Shown here one piece after another: positions 20,898 through 33,055 of a stretch of DNA of 64,000 nucleotides (within the stretch, counting starts at the first letter, position 1; every line of letters begins with the position of its first letter). Made by a program: the position numbers and the translations under genes. Under the pieces are notes generated by a model, which worked only from the letters and a program-made list of their open reading frames with translations, had not been told where the DNA came from and did not search any database. The DNA is from Anodontia alba. Its lineage: Eukaryota > Mollusca > Bivalvia > Lucinida > Lucinidae. The DNA lies in contig OZ024828.1 in assembly GCA_964016985.1 (NCBI GenBank), forward strand, positions 74,893,264-74,957,263, in the 5' to 3' direction.

Positions 20898-21509
20898 AGC
20901 ATTAGCTACTATAAGAGCGAATATAGCAAGATACTATTAGCATTAGCTACTATAAGAGCGCATATAAGAAGACACTCTTAGCATTAGCTGCTGTAAGAGC
21001 GAATATAGCAAGATACCATTAGCATTAGCTGCTATAAGAACGCAAATACGACAGTGTTAGCATTTGCTGCTATAAGAGCGCAAATAAGATACCATTTGCA
21101 TTAGCTACTATCAGCGCAAATAAGACACCATTAGCATTAGCTGCTATAAGAGCGCAGATAAGATACTGTTAGCATTAGCTGCTATAAGAACGAAAATTAC
21201 CAGATACACTAACATTAACTGCTATAAGGGCGCAAATAACAAGATACTGTTATGATTAGCTGCTATAAAACACAAATAACAAGACCTTTTTAGACTCATA
21301 TAAAAGCGTAAATACATTTGAGACAAAATTACAGACAGTCATTCAAATGTCATTGTTTTAAAACATAAATAGGGCCACAGATTTAAATAGGGTGGTTGAT
21401 CCGGGTAGCGAATCTGAAAAAGTAATTATTGATGTAAATACATTGTATGTTAGTTGAGGACTGATTTCAAAGGTTTTCTAAAATCTTAAATTATTCTACT
21501 ATTTTACAG

Positions 21510-21554
21510 TGTGCAACTCTTCATCAAGCACCTCCGCAGTGAGCAACGTTTCTC
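21510..21554 (+). CDS. Internal 45 nt exon, copy B gene (serine-rich)
   Basis: ATTTTACAG precedes and GTGAGT follows. Phase 1 reading VCNSSSSTSAVSNVS. Paralogue of 332-376 with a few substitutions, all keeping the frame open. Confidence 0.65.
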
Positions 21555-21694
21555 GTGAGTACTATCTTTTATAGTTTATTTAGATATTTATTTAACAACA
21601 TCTGGGTGGACTGAGGAGGGTCACATGTGGGAGAGATCCAAACGTTCCGGACCGAGGCAATGTGCTATAGTATCACCATACTTAGCCTCAACCA

Positions 21695-21900
21695 TTACCA
21701 CTCCCTGGGCTAATTCAGCAGGCGGCAAATTGATGATATATTTCTTATTGTACCAAGAAAACAGGATTCGACATTTCATGCAAGTTGTCTCTATTGGAGA
21801 CAATTTGCATTTAATGTGAAACCTGTTTTCTGGTTAAATGATATCAGAAAAATAATTCAATGTGTCATCCACTGAAAATTTTACCCAGAGTGCTTAGTTA
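21695..21900. mobile_element. CATTTCATGCAAGTTGTCTC hairpin, copy B
   Basis: Same element and same position relative to exons as 535-755, hence older than the duplication. Confidence 0.7.
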
Positions 21901-22440
21901 GTATTCGAACTTATCGAATGTATGTGGCTAAATTTATCCAAAACCCGTATCATTCCCTAGAGAGAAATGGCCATATAAGCCACGTGACCAATATTCTTCC
22001 TAGGGAGAAAAAGCTGTATCATCGCATACGGAGCACTCAGAAGTTTTGGCCGTTCCGTTCTAGCCTAAAATACGTTGTTACTAATAAGCTAATGGGAAAG
22101 ACGTTTTTCTGCTAGGCGTTTTATATTAAATGAAACTATTTTGTTCTGATTGACCATATCTTATCAAAAACATTTTTCTGTTTCTGATTCTGTGTTTTAT
22201 TATCAAATAGTTTCTCTAGAATTTAATTTACGGCCAAAACTGTTTGGTCTGACCTATGCAATTGCTATAGTAAGTGATTTCTGTATGTAACATCAAGAAT
22301 TTTCTGTAGACGATGAGCTGAACTGTTGTGATCATAGATTGTATTGTCTCTCGTAAACAATTATTACATTCGGTGTTATCAACTTGAATATGATATGAAT
22401 GTGTCAGTAAGAAAACTATATGATAAATAGATAATGAAAA

Positions 22441-22532
22441 AGCAATTTTCAAATCATACCCAATATCAACCCTCGACCCATACCGACGATATGGGTACCT
22501 CGGGTTGCATTGGGTATGATATGAAAATTGCC
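22441..22532. repeat. Hairpin with TCATACCCAAT arms
   Basis: CAATTTTCAAATCATACCCA and GGGTATGATATGAAAATTG form arms of about 40 bp around CCATACCGACGATATGGG. No counterpart is seen in copy A. Confidence 0.7.
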
Positions 22533-22871
22533 AAATAATAATCTCTAAATATTAACTCCTTACCACAATTGTTCTAAAATCTTAACAGGTCCATTTAACT
22601 ATCAGTTAATGTGTCGAAAATCTGTGATGTCTGGTCTAGGTCTACAATGTTTGCTCAGGCATTATTGCGTTTACCCAAAGTATCATCATATTCCTTACCA
22701 TACATATCCTGACGTATGTCCAGCTGATGACCTGATGGCGCGTCTAATATGTAAAGGAATGGCAAACATTATAGACCTTGGTCAAACTGCATCATTATGA
22801 TCTACATTGGGTCTGCACAGCTTTTTGCCTGCATGTCAGTTATTGCTATTTTTTTTTTTTTTTTATCACAG

Positions 22872-23090
22872 GAGCTGCCTCTGCTCTTGTCTTCAAGTCC
22901 ATGAACAACGCTGTCTACCAACTAAAATGTGAAGGTCAGAAACTAACAGCAGCAAACGGAGACAAAGATGAGATGAAAGTCATTGACCTGGAGAACCCGG
23001 ATGAAGATGTGAAAGATGAGAACGAGGCTGACAGTGTTGAGAAGGCAAAGGGCGGGGCAGGGGACGCCGGTGTTGATGCAGTACTGTAAG
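22872..23090 (+). CDS. Terminal coding exon, copy B gene (acidic, unrecognised)
   Basis: A 21-base T-rich tract and ATCACAG precede. With one incoming base the frame continues AASALVFKSMNNAVYQLK, then an Asp/Glu/Lys-rich tail and GDAGVDAVL before TAA; GTAAGT follows at once. Paralogue of 1326-1532, which lacks the four extra residues at the start. Conserved core LVFKS.NNAV.QLKCE suggests a short helix; the tail looks disordered. The function is unknown. Confidence 0.7.
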
Positions 23091-24015
23091 GTAAGTAATT
23101 CTTCTGTATTGTTGGTTTAAGTTGAGGTTTAACGTCCAGTCGAATCTTTCCGTTTTCTGGATATAACGGCCAGAACTGATGCCCTTTTGTAGTACCGCGT
23201 CATTGATGTGTCACTCCGCGGACACGTTGAGGCGATACTATCATCAGTCACATAATACTGATACAAGTACGACCAGTACCAATGTTTAAAAGCCGTTTAA
23301 GTATGTCCAGGCCAAGGATTAAACGACACCCCAATCAAAAGGCGGACGCTCTACCAACTGTGCCCTTCAGGCTAGTAACATTGCTGTTTGCAGCCAGGTA
23401 ATGCCGAAACCTGCCTTTGGGCATATAGGGACTGTGCATGCTCCGATGAGATGCTGCACAGATTTGTCATAGCGTCACAGTTATCTAGATTATACCTCAA
23501 GCAATCAGATAATAGACTGATAAACTTGATTGACTGATTGATAGACTGAAATGTTTATATCTTCATGTCGGCAACTATCTTGAAAATGGTAGTGCTCTTG
23601 TGCACGAAGACAGTTTTTCTTTAACGCTGACAGACCAAATTTTGTTAGAATAGTGATAGAGCCTCCGCTTCAGAAAGTTTCGTTTTCGGATCCAGAGTTT
23701 AGCACGTATTGTGACTGTCAGATCTGGGTGAACAGTGTAAGACGCCAAAGAACTTGACTTCCACTCATCCAGTTTTTTAGATTTAACTCACGCGCTTCTT
23801 CCGCATTCCCACGCAGTCGGTAAATTTATATATACATGTACAAACTATGTATAGTATTGCCTATTAAAAGAGCATTCATATATAGTCAAAACTCTTTTTA
23901 TGAACATATTATATAGCAAGATGGTGGCATCCGACCTGACTACTATAGAAGGTTTTATTTGGACCCTTAAGAGATAAAACTATTCACGTATTGTTTTATC
24001 TTCTTTAATTTTCAG
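23091..24015. other. 3'UTR intron of copy B
   Basis: Bounded by GTAAGT and TTTTCAG. It holds a non-A segment (about 23120-23780) with GAGGTTTAACGTCCAGTCG, which looks like a separate repeat insertion, and no open exon. Confidence 0.5.
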
Positions 24016-24115
24016 GTGGCAAAGAAGACTCATAAGAGGACCAACACAGTTTTATTATTTTTATTTCAAATGTACTTTATTTCTGATTATTTATTTGTAT
24101 TTAAAAATCACATTA
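24016..24115 (+). other. 3'UTR exon, copy B gene
   Basis: GTGGCAAAGAAGACTCATAA follows TTTAATTTTCAG, as at 2128. 3' end not determined. Confidence 0.5.
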
Positions 24116-24199
24116 TACAGTGAATGAATCAATTTATACGTATAGCCATAACGGTCAAACAACTTGTCAACATTTATTTAAGTTCATTGATACACTTTG

Positions 24200-25440
24200 A
24201 AGGGAGTCACTTTGTTCAAAATAGTTTTTGCCCACTTCTGAAAAAGGGTTCTACACTAAAAGGAAAGAAAGTGATCCCGGAGTGTGCACATTCTTTTCTT
24301 TTAGAGTAGACCCCCTTTTCAAGGAATTTGGTGTGCAGTAAAGAAAAACAGAATTTCACAAAAGTTTTCTCCTTTGGCGCAAAATGGCAAATAACCAAGG
24401 TTATCAATTTACCTTAAGGAAATCGATTACTATTTTCATTTTCAAGAGTGAAAAATGATCTGAAATCAATTAAAGTATTACACTACTACGTACGTAATAA
24501 CTACAGAATAAAATCGTTTATTCAGTTAAGGGGAATTGATACAGTTTCAGGGAAGCCAACTCTCAGAATTGTTTCTGTCTCCTTTCTGAAAAGGGACTTA
24601 CTCTGAAAAAAAGGCTTTTTTCTCCAAGGAGAACAAACTCTTTCTTTTCACAGCCGATCCCTTTTCAGAAAGAGCCTGGTATGCCGGCAAACAAACAGGA
24701 AGTCACAAAAGTTGTCTCCCTCCGGAACAAAAGGGAAAAATCTACAAAGTTTATCCAGTCCCCTTACTCAAAGCTACTATGTTGATGTTTGTAAGGAGAA
24801 TACCAACGTTTTCTATATGCGAGTATCAAAGACTCAAATTATCCGTGCAGTATGTAATCTGGGCTTTTCGCCATCACAACATAGGGGCCTTTGAAGAATT
24901 TACATATCGCTCGCGTCATGAGAAAATGTACAGTCGAGGCATGTGCGAACAGTAAAGACCCAGATCAGCCAGAGAAGCTGCATAATCCTAGACGTTGCTA
25001 AACATCAATATATGAGCCGCAATGTGAGAAAATGTACCTCCTGACATGAGCGCCCAACAAACACTCAACATAGGCGCATCCTCGCAGTCTAATCATCTTT
25101 GTCCGCAAGAAGAAGCTTTGCATCCTTGGCTATCCAAATTGCACCCAGTGAAGCGACTGATCAGACTGCTTGAATCACAGGCTGATCTGAATCTTCGCTG
25201 GGCGAACATGTTCAAAGGTACGTTTCCTAACGTTGTGATTGTTATTCTGAAGCATCCAATGATTTTCTCAGTGGACAACGAAGGCTGCACAGTCTGATCT
25301 CGACCTTAGCTGTTCGCATATGTCCCGAAAGTACAGTTTCACATGATGGACATTTACTCGGTGAATGATAAAGATTAAGAGCAGACTGCATGATGCGCAG
25401 TCGGATCGTTGATGCTTGCACGTTGAATGTATTAGTTGTC
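24200..25440. repeat. Copy B downstream flank with degenerate hairpins
   Basis: AAAGGAAAGAA hairpins at 24225-24335 and 24585-24690, and a GAAGAC/GATCAG hairpin complex at 24910-25330. Colinear with 2270-4500. No gene. Confidence 0.55.
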
Positions 25441-25443
25441 TCA

Positions 25444-25722
25444 CATTACGAAAACAAGCCTATTCAAATATAATGAAAATTTCACCGTCAAAAGATGAAA
25501 ATGTCAGATAAAAATTCGGATATTTTTCATATTTCTGCTCAAAGCTTAGATTGTGGTACTCCTTAGAACCGTCTCGTCGAGGCGATTCTAACGAGTACCC
25601 ACAATCTATGTTTTTGAGCAGAAATAAGAACAAAAAAAATGTAGACACCTGTAAACCCCAGTTTTGCTATATAAAAGTGGGGTTTAAGGGAGTGAACATT
25701 ATATAGGCATGTTTTCGTGATG
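25444..25722. mobile_element. CATTACGAAAAC palindromic MITE
   Basis: The ends CATTACGAAAACAAGCCTAT and ATAGGCATGTTTTCGTGATG. It is absent from the matching place in copy A (about 4490), so it inserted after the duplication. Confidence 0.85.
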
Positions 25723-25862
25723 AGATCTTGACTAAATTGCTAAATAGAGAAAGAGAAACAGAGAGACCGAGGAGACGGGACGGGTTTTGGGATGTTTTCA
25801 AACGAATGTGTTTTTGGTGTATTTTGAAGTTAACAGGGAAATCTGTTATTATATTTTATTAG

Positions 25863-25886
25863 AAACCGCTAGTCTGGACTGTCGGA
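25863..25886 (+). CDS. Candidate 24 nt microexon, copy B
   Basis: ATTTTATTAG precedes and GTAAGTTT follows. Phase-0 reading KPLVWTVG, phase-1 reading TASLDCR. Counterpart of 4622-4645. Length and both splice sites are conserved although the two segments differ at five positions. Confidence 0.3.
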
Positions 25887-26264
25887 GTAAGTTTAGAACA
25901 TATCTGTGTAAAGTAGAACGATAATATCGATTTTGCCGTATGTTTTTCAACATAAATGAAATATGGTCAACTTCAAAGCAGCTCATTTGAACTAAATCTG
26001 CGATCATACATGTGCTGGGGTACAGCATGTCCTACTAGACTACAGCGAACTCAGATCAGATTGCACATCAGCAAACTTTATTCAAAGTCTCCACTGTCTG
26101 CCTGAAGACGCCTTGGATCCTTGCCTACCCACAAAGAGCACTGCAAAGACTCTGATCAGACAGCGCGGATACACAGGCTGATCCGAGTCTTTGCTCTTTG
26201 TGGGCGCACATGCAGTCTTATAGTCAAGGCTGTGACCCGGCTCATATGGGAATGGCTCCGAACA

Positions 26265-27030
26265 AGCAGATTAGTGTAGCCATACCATCTGCAATGTTGG
26301 TCAAAGTTCACAAAAACAGCAGTCACTGTCAGTCTGCGGGGTATAAAACTTAGGCCTGCCAGCTGGCAAGGTTCCAAACAGCTTACTGTAGCACTGGGAT
26401 ACCCATGACTGGAAAGATGATCCGTACAACGTTTTAACTGCTTTAAAATATTTGAGTCATATTTTGCGTAATCATATCTTGCATAACCTATTATAATAAC
26501 ATTGAGAAACTCGTTTTTGAAAAAAAAAAAAAAAAAAAAAAAAAAACGCTACTCTTCCCATTGTACAGAACTGAAGGCGATATCTATTAGCGGCTGATGG
26601 TTGTGGCATAGTTTTATGTCAGATGATGACGTACGCATTATCAATCAGCGAATAGTTTACACGGTCGTGTTCGATGCGCAGACGAAAGTTTGCCAGCGAC
26701 CAAAGTAAATATGAGTTGAGCGAAAATGCGTAAGGCGTCATCCTTCCCTCTCGGTTTCTTAGATAACACTTCACCCATTTCACTGGCGGATTTCTCATTA
26801 TTAGTATGATAGGTTATGCATGGTATGGTTATGCAAAATGTACTCAAATATTTTAAAGTAGATAAAACGTTGAACGGCTCATTTTTACAACCATGGATAT
26901 CTCAGTGCTACAGTAAGCTGCCTGGGACCTTGCCAGAGGTCAGGCTTAGTTTTATACCTTGCAAACCGGCAGTGACTTGCTGTCTTTGTGAACTCTTTGA
27001 TTAACTTTGCAGATGGTATTCGGTGACAGA
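26265..27030. repeat. Large fold-back inverted repeat, copy B
   Basis: Arms about 26265-26515 and 26795-27030 in inverted orientation, with a poly-A run (26519-26546) at the inner end of the left arm. Same structure as 5380-6113. The minus-strand frame reading NEKSASEMGEVLSKKPRGKD lies at about 26690-26795. Confidence 0.7.
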
Positions 27031-27256
27031 CCTTGCAAAACCAAAACTTGCATAAAAGGCAGTGGAAGTGGCTTCGGTTTGCCAGACATCAGATTAGTAG
27101 ACGGGTTATTATCTGCTTTGCATTATATAGCTATCAAATTCAACAAACCATTCACTTAAAAGAAAATGCAACATTGATGAAGAATGCGTCTGTGGTGAAA
27201 CAAACCATTCATTTTGATTCAGATTTGATCAAAATCGGACAAAGAATAAGAAAGTT

Positions 27257-27332
27257 CCCAGCTGGTATTCTTTATAAATCTATAGCGGGCCGATAATGGC
27301 CCGCTATAGATTTATAAAGAATGCTTACTGGG
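27257..27332. mobile_element. CCCAGCTGGTATTCT short palindromic MITE (copy B only)
   Basis: A 76 bp near-perfect palindrome with TATAGCGGGCCGATAATGGC at its centre. The matching point in copy A (about 6610) reads straight through, so A preserves the empty site. Confidence 0.8.
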
Positions 27333-27870
27333 TTATTGGCGTTTGAAGATGTCCAAATTGCTTTTATGGGTGCTGCCCTTTTGAATATTTAATATGAATC
27401 AATGACATCATAAAGACATAATTAAGTATAAAAACCTAAGTAAATAATATATGCAACAGTAATTTATCTCTTTCTTTTTTACATGGCTTCTCCTCTAGAT
27501 GTTTGTTGATTTTACTATAAAAGCACACTGTTTTCTGTCAGAAAGAAGATTTTGAAGCATCTCATTAAATATTCATAATGACGACGCTCTTGAGAGCGGT
27601 TTGGAAATCTTTAGATGTCATTGAATTTCTTAGCTTTTATCCGATTTTGATAAATTTTGCATCCAGATGCATGCTCTGTCAATGTCTTTCATCTCAATTA
27701 CATTTAACAATATTGTCTTTCCAGTTAATCTGCTAAACATTTTATTTATTTGCTATTCTAATCTCATTTAATATATATTTCGGCGATCAATTTTATATGC
27801 TTTTACAGTCCGGATATGCGGTGTCTAATACGACTTTGCATTAATTTTTCAGCAATTAAAACTTATAAAT

Positions 27871-27872
<2 letters not shown>

Positions 27873-27902
<30 letters not shown>
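27873..27902. repeat. (CT)n microsatellite
   Basis: Clean CT run, longer than the short CT run at the matching place in copy A (about 7243). Confidence 0.9.
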
Positions 27903-27904
<2 letters not shown>

Positions 27905-28441
27905 ATTATCTATGTATGCACTGTCATAACCCATCAGCAATAAAGGTATTTTGAAATTGCACCTTCATAGTTCTTGTTACTGTATATGTACTAAGCAGAA
28001 GTTCCAAGTGGTGCCGAATGTGTACCCTAGTTTTTGGTCGATTGTTTACAATCGAGCCTAAGTAAACATGCACCAAAATTTCCCCAAGGTCGTAGTCCAC
28101 GTGATTATCATTCACCAATGAAATCAACCCACGTGTTTCTGTAAAACCTGGACTGAGACATTGGCAAACAGTGCACCCAGATCAGACGCTGCAGAGGCAG
28201 TGTCTGATCAGGGTTTGTACTATTTACTTAAATTACATGACGTTTAGAGTTAAATGAAACAGTCTTAAGTTACCGTTCAGAACCATTTTCCCAGCCTACA
28301 TTCAGAGACAATCAGTGCTGTCAGTGCTTTGATTAAAGTTTCGCAAATGAGCAGTATTCGCAACTTTTCGGTTGTATATTCGAGGCGTGTCAATTTCCAT
28401 AAATAGCGATCACAGTAGCTTCCAGATTTACAATTGAATTG

Positions 28442-28680
<239 letters not shown>

Positions 28681-29106
28681 TCATCTGGTAAACTAAAACT
28701 CGTTTTATAACATACACGCATATTTCCATCGTTTAACGCAATACTGCGCTGACTAAATTCTTCCCTAAACTGACTTTTTTTATGCATTTTGCTCTGTCCG
28801 TGGCAAATAACAAACAAATAAAATATTGTTGCCATTCCCATAAAAATAAACCTAAAAAAAAGACATTTAGCATTTTGCTCTATCTGATTCTTGGTATTTA
28901 TCTTAATGAAACGTTGCTCTAACTTGAGTTAGAACAGTGTTGCAAGTTTATCAGTTGAAGAAAGCTAATCAATATTATCTGGTGATATCATGATCAAAGA
29001 CATAGCAAAAAAAATTTTTTTTTTTTTGTTATTTTATCTGTATAACATAATATTAATATGTATAAGATATAATGCACATGATACATGTATCACTCTTTTC
29101 CCCCAG
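28681..29106. other. No gene seen
   Basis: AT-rich sequence with an A/T homopolymer junction near 29005-29030. No supported exon. Confidence 0.4.
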
Positions 29107-29187
29107 AAGTGGGATGGCACACTCTGGGGATAAGAACCTCTTGACCCTCAGGAATTTGACAACTCAGATTCTAAGGCGGAACTTTAG
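29107..29187 (+). CDS. Candidate internal exon (unrecognised)
   Basis: CTCTTTTCCCCCAG is a strong acceptor; AACTTTAG|GTACTG is a moderate donor. The 81 nt stay open in one frame as SGMAHSGDKNLLTLRNL then TTQILRRNF, with phase 2 at both ends. It could belong to the gene ending at 35971, but no chain of phases was proved. A partial frame continues past the donor, so a longer unspliced form is also possible. Confidence 0.35.
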
Positions 29188-29249
29188 GTACTGTAGTAAC
29201 AAGGAAATGTCATTTGCATGTCATTTTAATTTATCTTCACGTTTTTTGT

Positions 29250-29350
29250 CTCCTCATAAACCACTGGGCGGAATTTAACCAAACTTGCTACACGACCTCC
29301 CCAGTGGTAAGGGAGTGCGAGAACTAGTCCGTCGGTCCATCCGTCTGTCA
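29250..29350. repeat. CCACTGGGCGGAATTTAACC repeat
   Basis: The phrase CTCCTCATAAACCACTGGGC then TTAACCAAACTTGCTAC recurs twice at 31245-31310 and 31395-31460, each followed by TGCGAGAGCA and CCATCCGTCTGTC-like sequence. A dispersed monomer family. Confidence 0.65.
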
Positions 29351-29934
29351 GTCATGCTGTTAGCAACATTAGCTGCGCATTTTAATTTTAGTTGTTTTCA
29401 CATAATATCATTATTTCATGTTAATTGCTAAAATTGTTTACTTCTTTCATGATATTTTGGTATGTAGCGGTATGTAGCATTCTTTATAAATCTATAGCGG
29501 GCCCTTAATCATTTAACAGGAAATGATGTTTTTACTGGTGAAAACTGACAGTATATAAGTAACCACCTTTAGAGAAATTTAATTTTATTTTAATTTCAGT
29601 CAAATCCTTTAGTTTTATTGCAATTTACTCGTAAGTCAGATAACAGGATATACAGAAATTAATATTGTGCAATTGAGTTGCTCTTTCAAATTGCACAGAT
29701 TGATTGATTGATTGATAACTATAAATTATGCATGTGTATTCCATGTGTATATATATATAGAATACTAAAAATTGTGAATGCTACTTGAGTTATGTACTTC
29801 TTATAATAATGTATATTGTGCACATTCTTTCGCCAGAAACTGACAACTGCCCTTCTTGAATCAGCTGAAGGGAGAAAATGATAGTATAAAGTATTTCATG
29901 ATTAATCTTTAGAAGTATTGAACCCGTGAACTCC
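29351..29934. other. Repeat fragments, no gene
   Basis: A half copy of the CATTCTTTATAAATCTATAG palindrome (29472-29505), a TGATTGATTGATTGA run near 29698 and a minus-strand SINE fragment (about 29820-29880). Confidence 0.5.
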
Positions 29935-30168
29935 TGGACCCAGTTGTTTAAAACTAATGATGTCGTTAGTTAACGGATTATTAAAACTTTGATCATTAAA
30001 TATTACATATAGGCTGAAAAAAATGTGAGTAGCTTTTGCACTTGCAAAAGCTCTCACATGTTTAGCAAAATACCTGTGAATTAGATATTGTACTTACTAG
30101 AACAGTTAACATTTTGACTATTGGCTATTGGCTCGTTAAGCTGACGAGGCTTTGAACAACTGGGCCCT
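29935..30168. mobile_element. GGGCCCAGTTGTTCAAAGC-ended palindromic element
   Basis: The ends GGACCCAGTTGTTTAAAACT and GCTTTGAACAACTGGGCC, with AGTAGCTTTTGCACTTGCAA at the centre. Confidence 0.7.
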
Positions 30169-30716
30169 GTTCACCAGCCAGTGGGCATATCAGACTGAGT
30201 CCCCGAGACTGTTTACAGATGCCCTTGTTGATTAAGATTCGGATAACAAGGAGTAACAGGGGAAATGTTCTAGGTAATTTTCCTTATTTCCACATAAAAC
30301 ATATTGTTGATGGTACTCGTAAGAACTGTCTTAGCAAGGCGATTCTGATGAGTACTAACAACATATACTTTTATGGACAATTTAATCATCCATCTACTTC
30401 CTGTTATCTAGAGCTATATAATGCAGATTCTATTTCCATTTCCTTTGGAATCACTGGGCCCATTGTGATATCTTTGAAAGTCGAGTTCTGCTCATGAATA
30501 CGCTATAGGGCGTAAGCAGTGTTGCAAACATCATTTTTGCTTATGAAGAGTCTCAATAAAACCGAAACCCCCATTTTCCATCTGTAATGTGTTCTTTGTT
30601 TCCAAAGGCAATCTTTCTTTACTTTTATATGTTAAGCTGATGAAGATTATCTGTGGTCACTCTTTAATATATTTTTTTCTGTACCCTCACAATTGTCTTT
30701 GCTAAGCTACAAACCT

Positions 30717-31020
30717 GCCGACCTCGGTGGCTCAGTTGGATGCGCGTCCGACTGTTGATCAGGAGGTTGTGGGTTCGAACCCCGCCGGGTCGGCAACATT
30801 CTTTCGTAAAGATTTGATCATGAAATATTTTCTACTGTCATTCTCTCCCTTCCGCTGATTCAAGGGCAGGCGTCAGTTCTGGCGATAGACTGTACACAGT
30901 ACTGGTTAACCGCTAAGAGGACTAAGCCTGTCAAGTTAAAGTGTGTTTAGGTAAACTGACCGCGCACGACATGACCCCAGTGGGTTGACTGGGCCGTCAA
31001 CCTCAACAAAAACAAACAAC
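30717..31020 (+). mobile_element. tRNA-headed SINE, full length
   Basis: The head starts GCCGACCTCGGTGGCTCAGT, which can pair with GGTCGGC about 70 bases later. The anticodon-loop position reads CTGTTGA (GTT), so an Asn-like tRNA ancestor is possible. B box GGTTCGAACCCC is perfect. Body and CAACAAAAACAAAC tail follow. It is a SINE, not a functional tRNA, because the body follows directly and relatives have mutated heads. Confidence 0.85.
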
Positions 31021-31890
31021 AAACCACCTGATCTTAACCTTGTTCAGGAGTTCGTTTTGTTCTCAGTTGGCTGCATTAGGAACTGTCTGCAAATTTCCTA
31101 TCTTCATATGAAATGGGAAAGGATCAGTATCCTTCTTTAAACAATTTGTTGTTTTATCATTTTTTTAATCCCCACACTTTAGCGATGGGAATGTTGTAAA
31201 TACCTATGTCCGTCCTAGGTCATACTGTCCATCAGTTAGTCATGTTATCTCCTCCTAAACCACTGGGTGGAATTTAACCAAACTTGATATATGACTTCCC
31301 CGCGTGTTAGTAAGAGTGTGCGACAGCAAAATTATTTTTCACTCTGCCCCATGTTCCCTTCAGTAGGGATCAAATGGTCACTGTCTGTCACTCTATCTCC
31401 TCCTGAACCACTGGACGGAAATTAACCAAACTTGCTACATAACTTCCCCATACGATAAGGGTGTGCGAGAGCAACATTATTTTTTCCATCCATCTGTCCA
31501 TTCATCGGTACCACTATTAGCAACATAAACACAAAGCGTGGGGTTTTTTCAATGGCGTGCCATCGACTGAGCAGTCTAGTCCCTTTGTTTTATATGTGCT
31601 AAGCTGATAGCATTAGAATAAACTATGATCAAGCTATTGCTTAAAGTAATGCCTGTATTTTATGCTCCACAGTGGATTTCTGTTGCAAAATTATTTCATT
31701 ATATTACCTTTCTGAGCTATTTAGAACACTTATAACTGTTGAAAAAATCCCAGAAGCATACATATTGTCAGTATTATTATGACATTGTCAGTAAATTATG
31801 TTATGACATCATTTCATCTATATTACATGTGACCCTCAATATGTATAAAGGGACCTTGGCATATCCCCATAAAATGATCACATAAATGTA
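31021..31890. repeat. CCACTGG-GGAATTAACC monomers, otherwise no gene
   Basis: Two monomers of the family seen at 29250-29350, each followed by GTCCATCC/CTGTCT-like sequence. The rest is AT-rich without exons. Confidence 0.5.
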
Positions 31891-31898
31891 GCAACTAA

Positions 31899-32131
31899 GT
31901 TTGTTTGTGTTTGTTTGTGTTGAGGTTTTACAGCCAGCCAACCCAACGGGGTCATGTCGAGTGTGGTCAGTTTACCTAACCACACTTTTACTGGGCAGGC
32001 CTTGTCCTCGAAACGGTTAACCAGTATTGCGAACATTCTTTCGCCAGAAACTGACAGCGGTCCTTTTTTTAATCAGCGGAAGGGAGAGACTGACTGTAGA
32101 AATTTTTCATGATCAATGTCTACAAAGAAAC
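31899..32131 (-). mobile_element. 5'-truncated SINE, minus strand
   Basis: On the minus strand it has the same body and CAAACACAAACAAAC tail as the other SINEs but no tRNA head. CAACTAA occurs on both sides (31892-31898 and 32132-32138), a plausible target duplication. Confidence 0.75.
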
Positions 32132-32809
32132 CAACTAAATGGGGGCAAAAGTTATTGATTTTTGTAAGAAGCTGCATCTTGGGCAGTATTACATTTATAT
32201 ATATATAATAAAAATGAAGGCTCTGGCAAGACTAAGCACATACGTATACCCTAATGACCCAGCTCATGTTGCATGTGTTAACACAGTCTGGGAAATATTG
32301 TCATGAATTTTGTGTTTTGTGTCAACATCAACATGACATCTACTTTAGATGAAAAGTCAGCTCATCAAAGACTAAAATGCGGTAAATGTGCCATAACTGT
32401 GACATATATAAAATGTATCTTACAGGAGTAGACATTTGATATGACAGTAAACATTTATGGAACAAGTTTTGTGAAGGTTTGCAAAAGACTAGAATTAAAA
32501 TTATCCAGCTTGTTTCATGAATTAAATGTATAATGGATATTATTTTTAGGTTTTTAGATACAAACAAATAGTTAAATGCCAAAGAAATTTGAAATTGTAG
32601 GCCGTATTTTCATGTATTTATCAAATTACGAGAAAAAAGGATGGGCAAACATGTTTTTACTGTTTTGCCCCCACCCACCCCCAAAAAGTCTTCAATTACC
32701 AGAAGAAAATAAAAAAGTGACCAAAATTCGCACTGATTTAATTCCAGTTAGAACAGTGTCGCATAAACTTTAATTGCGTGAATATGATATTTACTCAGTC
32801 AAACTTAAG

Positions 32810-33055
32810 TTAACCCTTTAAAACGCCAGTCACAACTATTGTCGTCTGCTTTGTCTTCTGTCGGTTACTTTAAAAGTCATTTCTGCAAACAGTGTGGACC
32901 CAGATCAGACTGCTCCTTTAGGAGGAGTCTGATCTGGGTCCAAACTGTTTGCCTGTATGCAAAAATAGGTTCAAAAAGTTTGCAAGAATATTCAGCAGAC
33001 GACATAAACAGACGACATTTTCAGATGCAGGTTTTCTTTGCGCTTTAAGGGTTAA
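32810..33055. mobile_element. piggyBac-like TTAA hairpin
   Basis: TTAA-CCCTTTAAAACGCC and GCGCTTTAAGGG-TTAA, with intact TTAA on both sides. Centre TCAGACTGCTCCTTTAGG. Confidence 0.8.

Larger units (their letters stand above)
19160..21300 (+). repeat. ~41 bp minisatellite in the copy B intron
   Basis: About fifty diverged units of the form TAGCATTAGCTGCTATAAGA then GCGCAAATAACAAGA. It lies in the intron between the exons at 18497 and 21510. Units differ by point changes and small length shifts. Confidence 0.9.
19040..28005 (+). repeat. Segmental duplication, copy B
   Basis: Colinear with 1-7345. It begins at or before 19040, where TTTTAAATTCAACAGTGTCTC matches the window start. It is longer than A mainly because of the minisatellite and B-specific insertions (27257-27332, 25444-25722, hairpin 22441-22532). 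Confidence 0.85.

Noticed and set aside
19160..21300. CRISPR-like regular array
   Set aside because: The ~41 bp units are contiguous diverged tandem repeats with no unique spacers, in a eukaryotic intron.
30717..30795. A tRNA gene
   Set aside because: The cloverleaf is imperfect, the sequence continues straight into the SINE body, and other copies have mutated heads.
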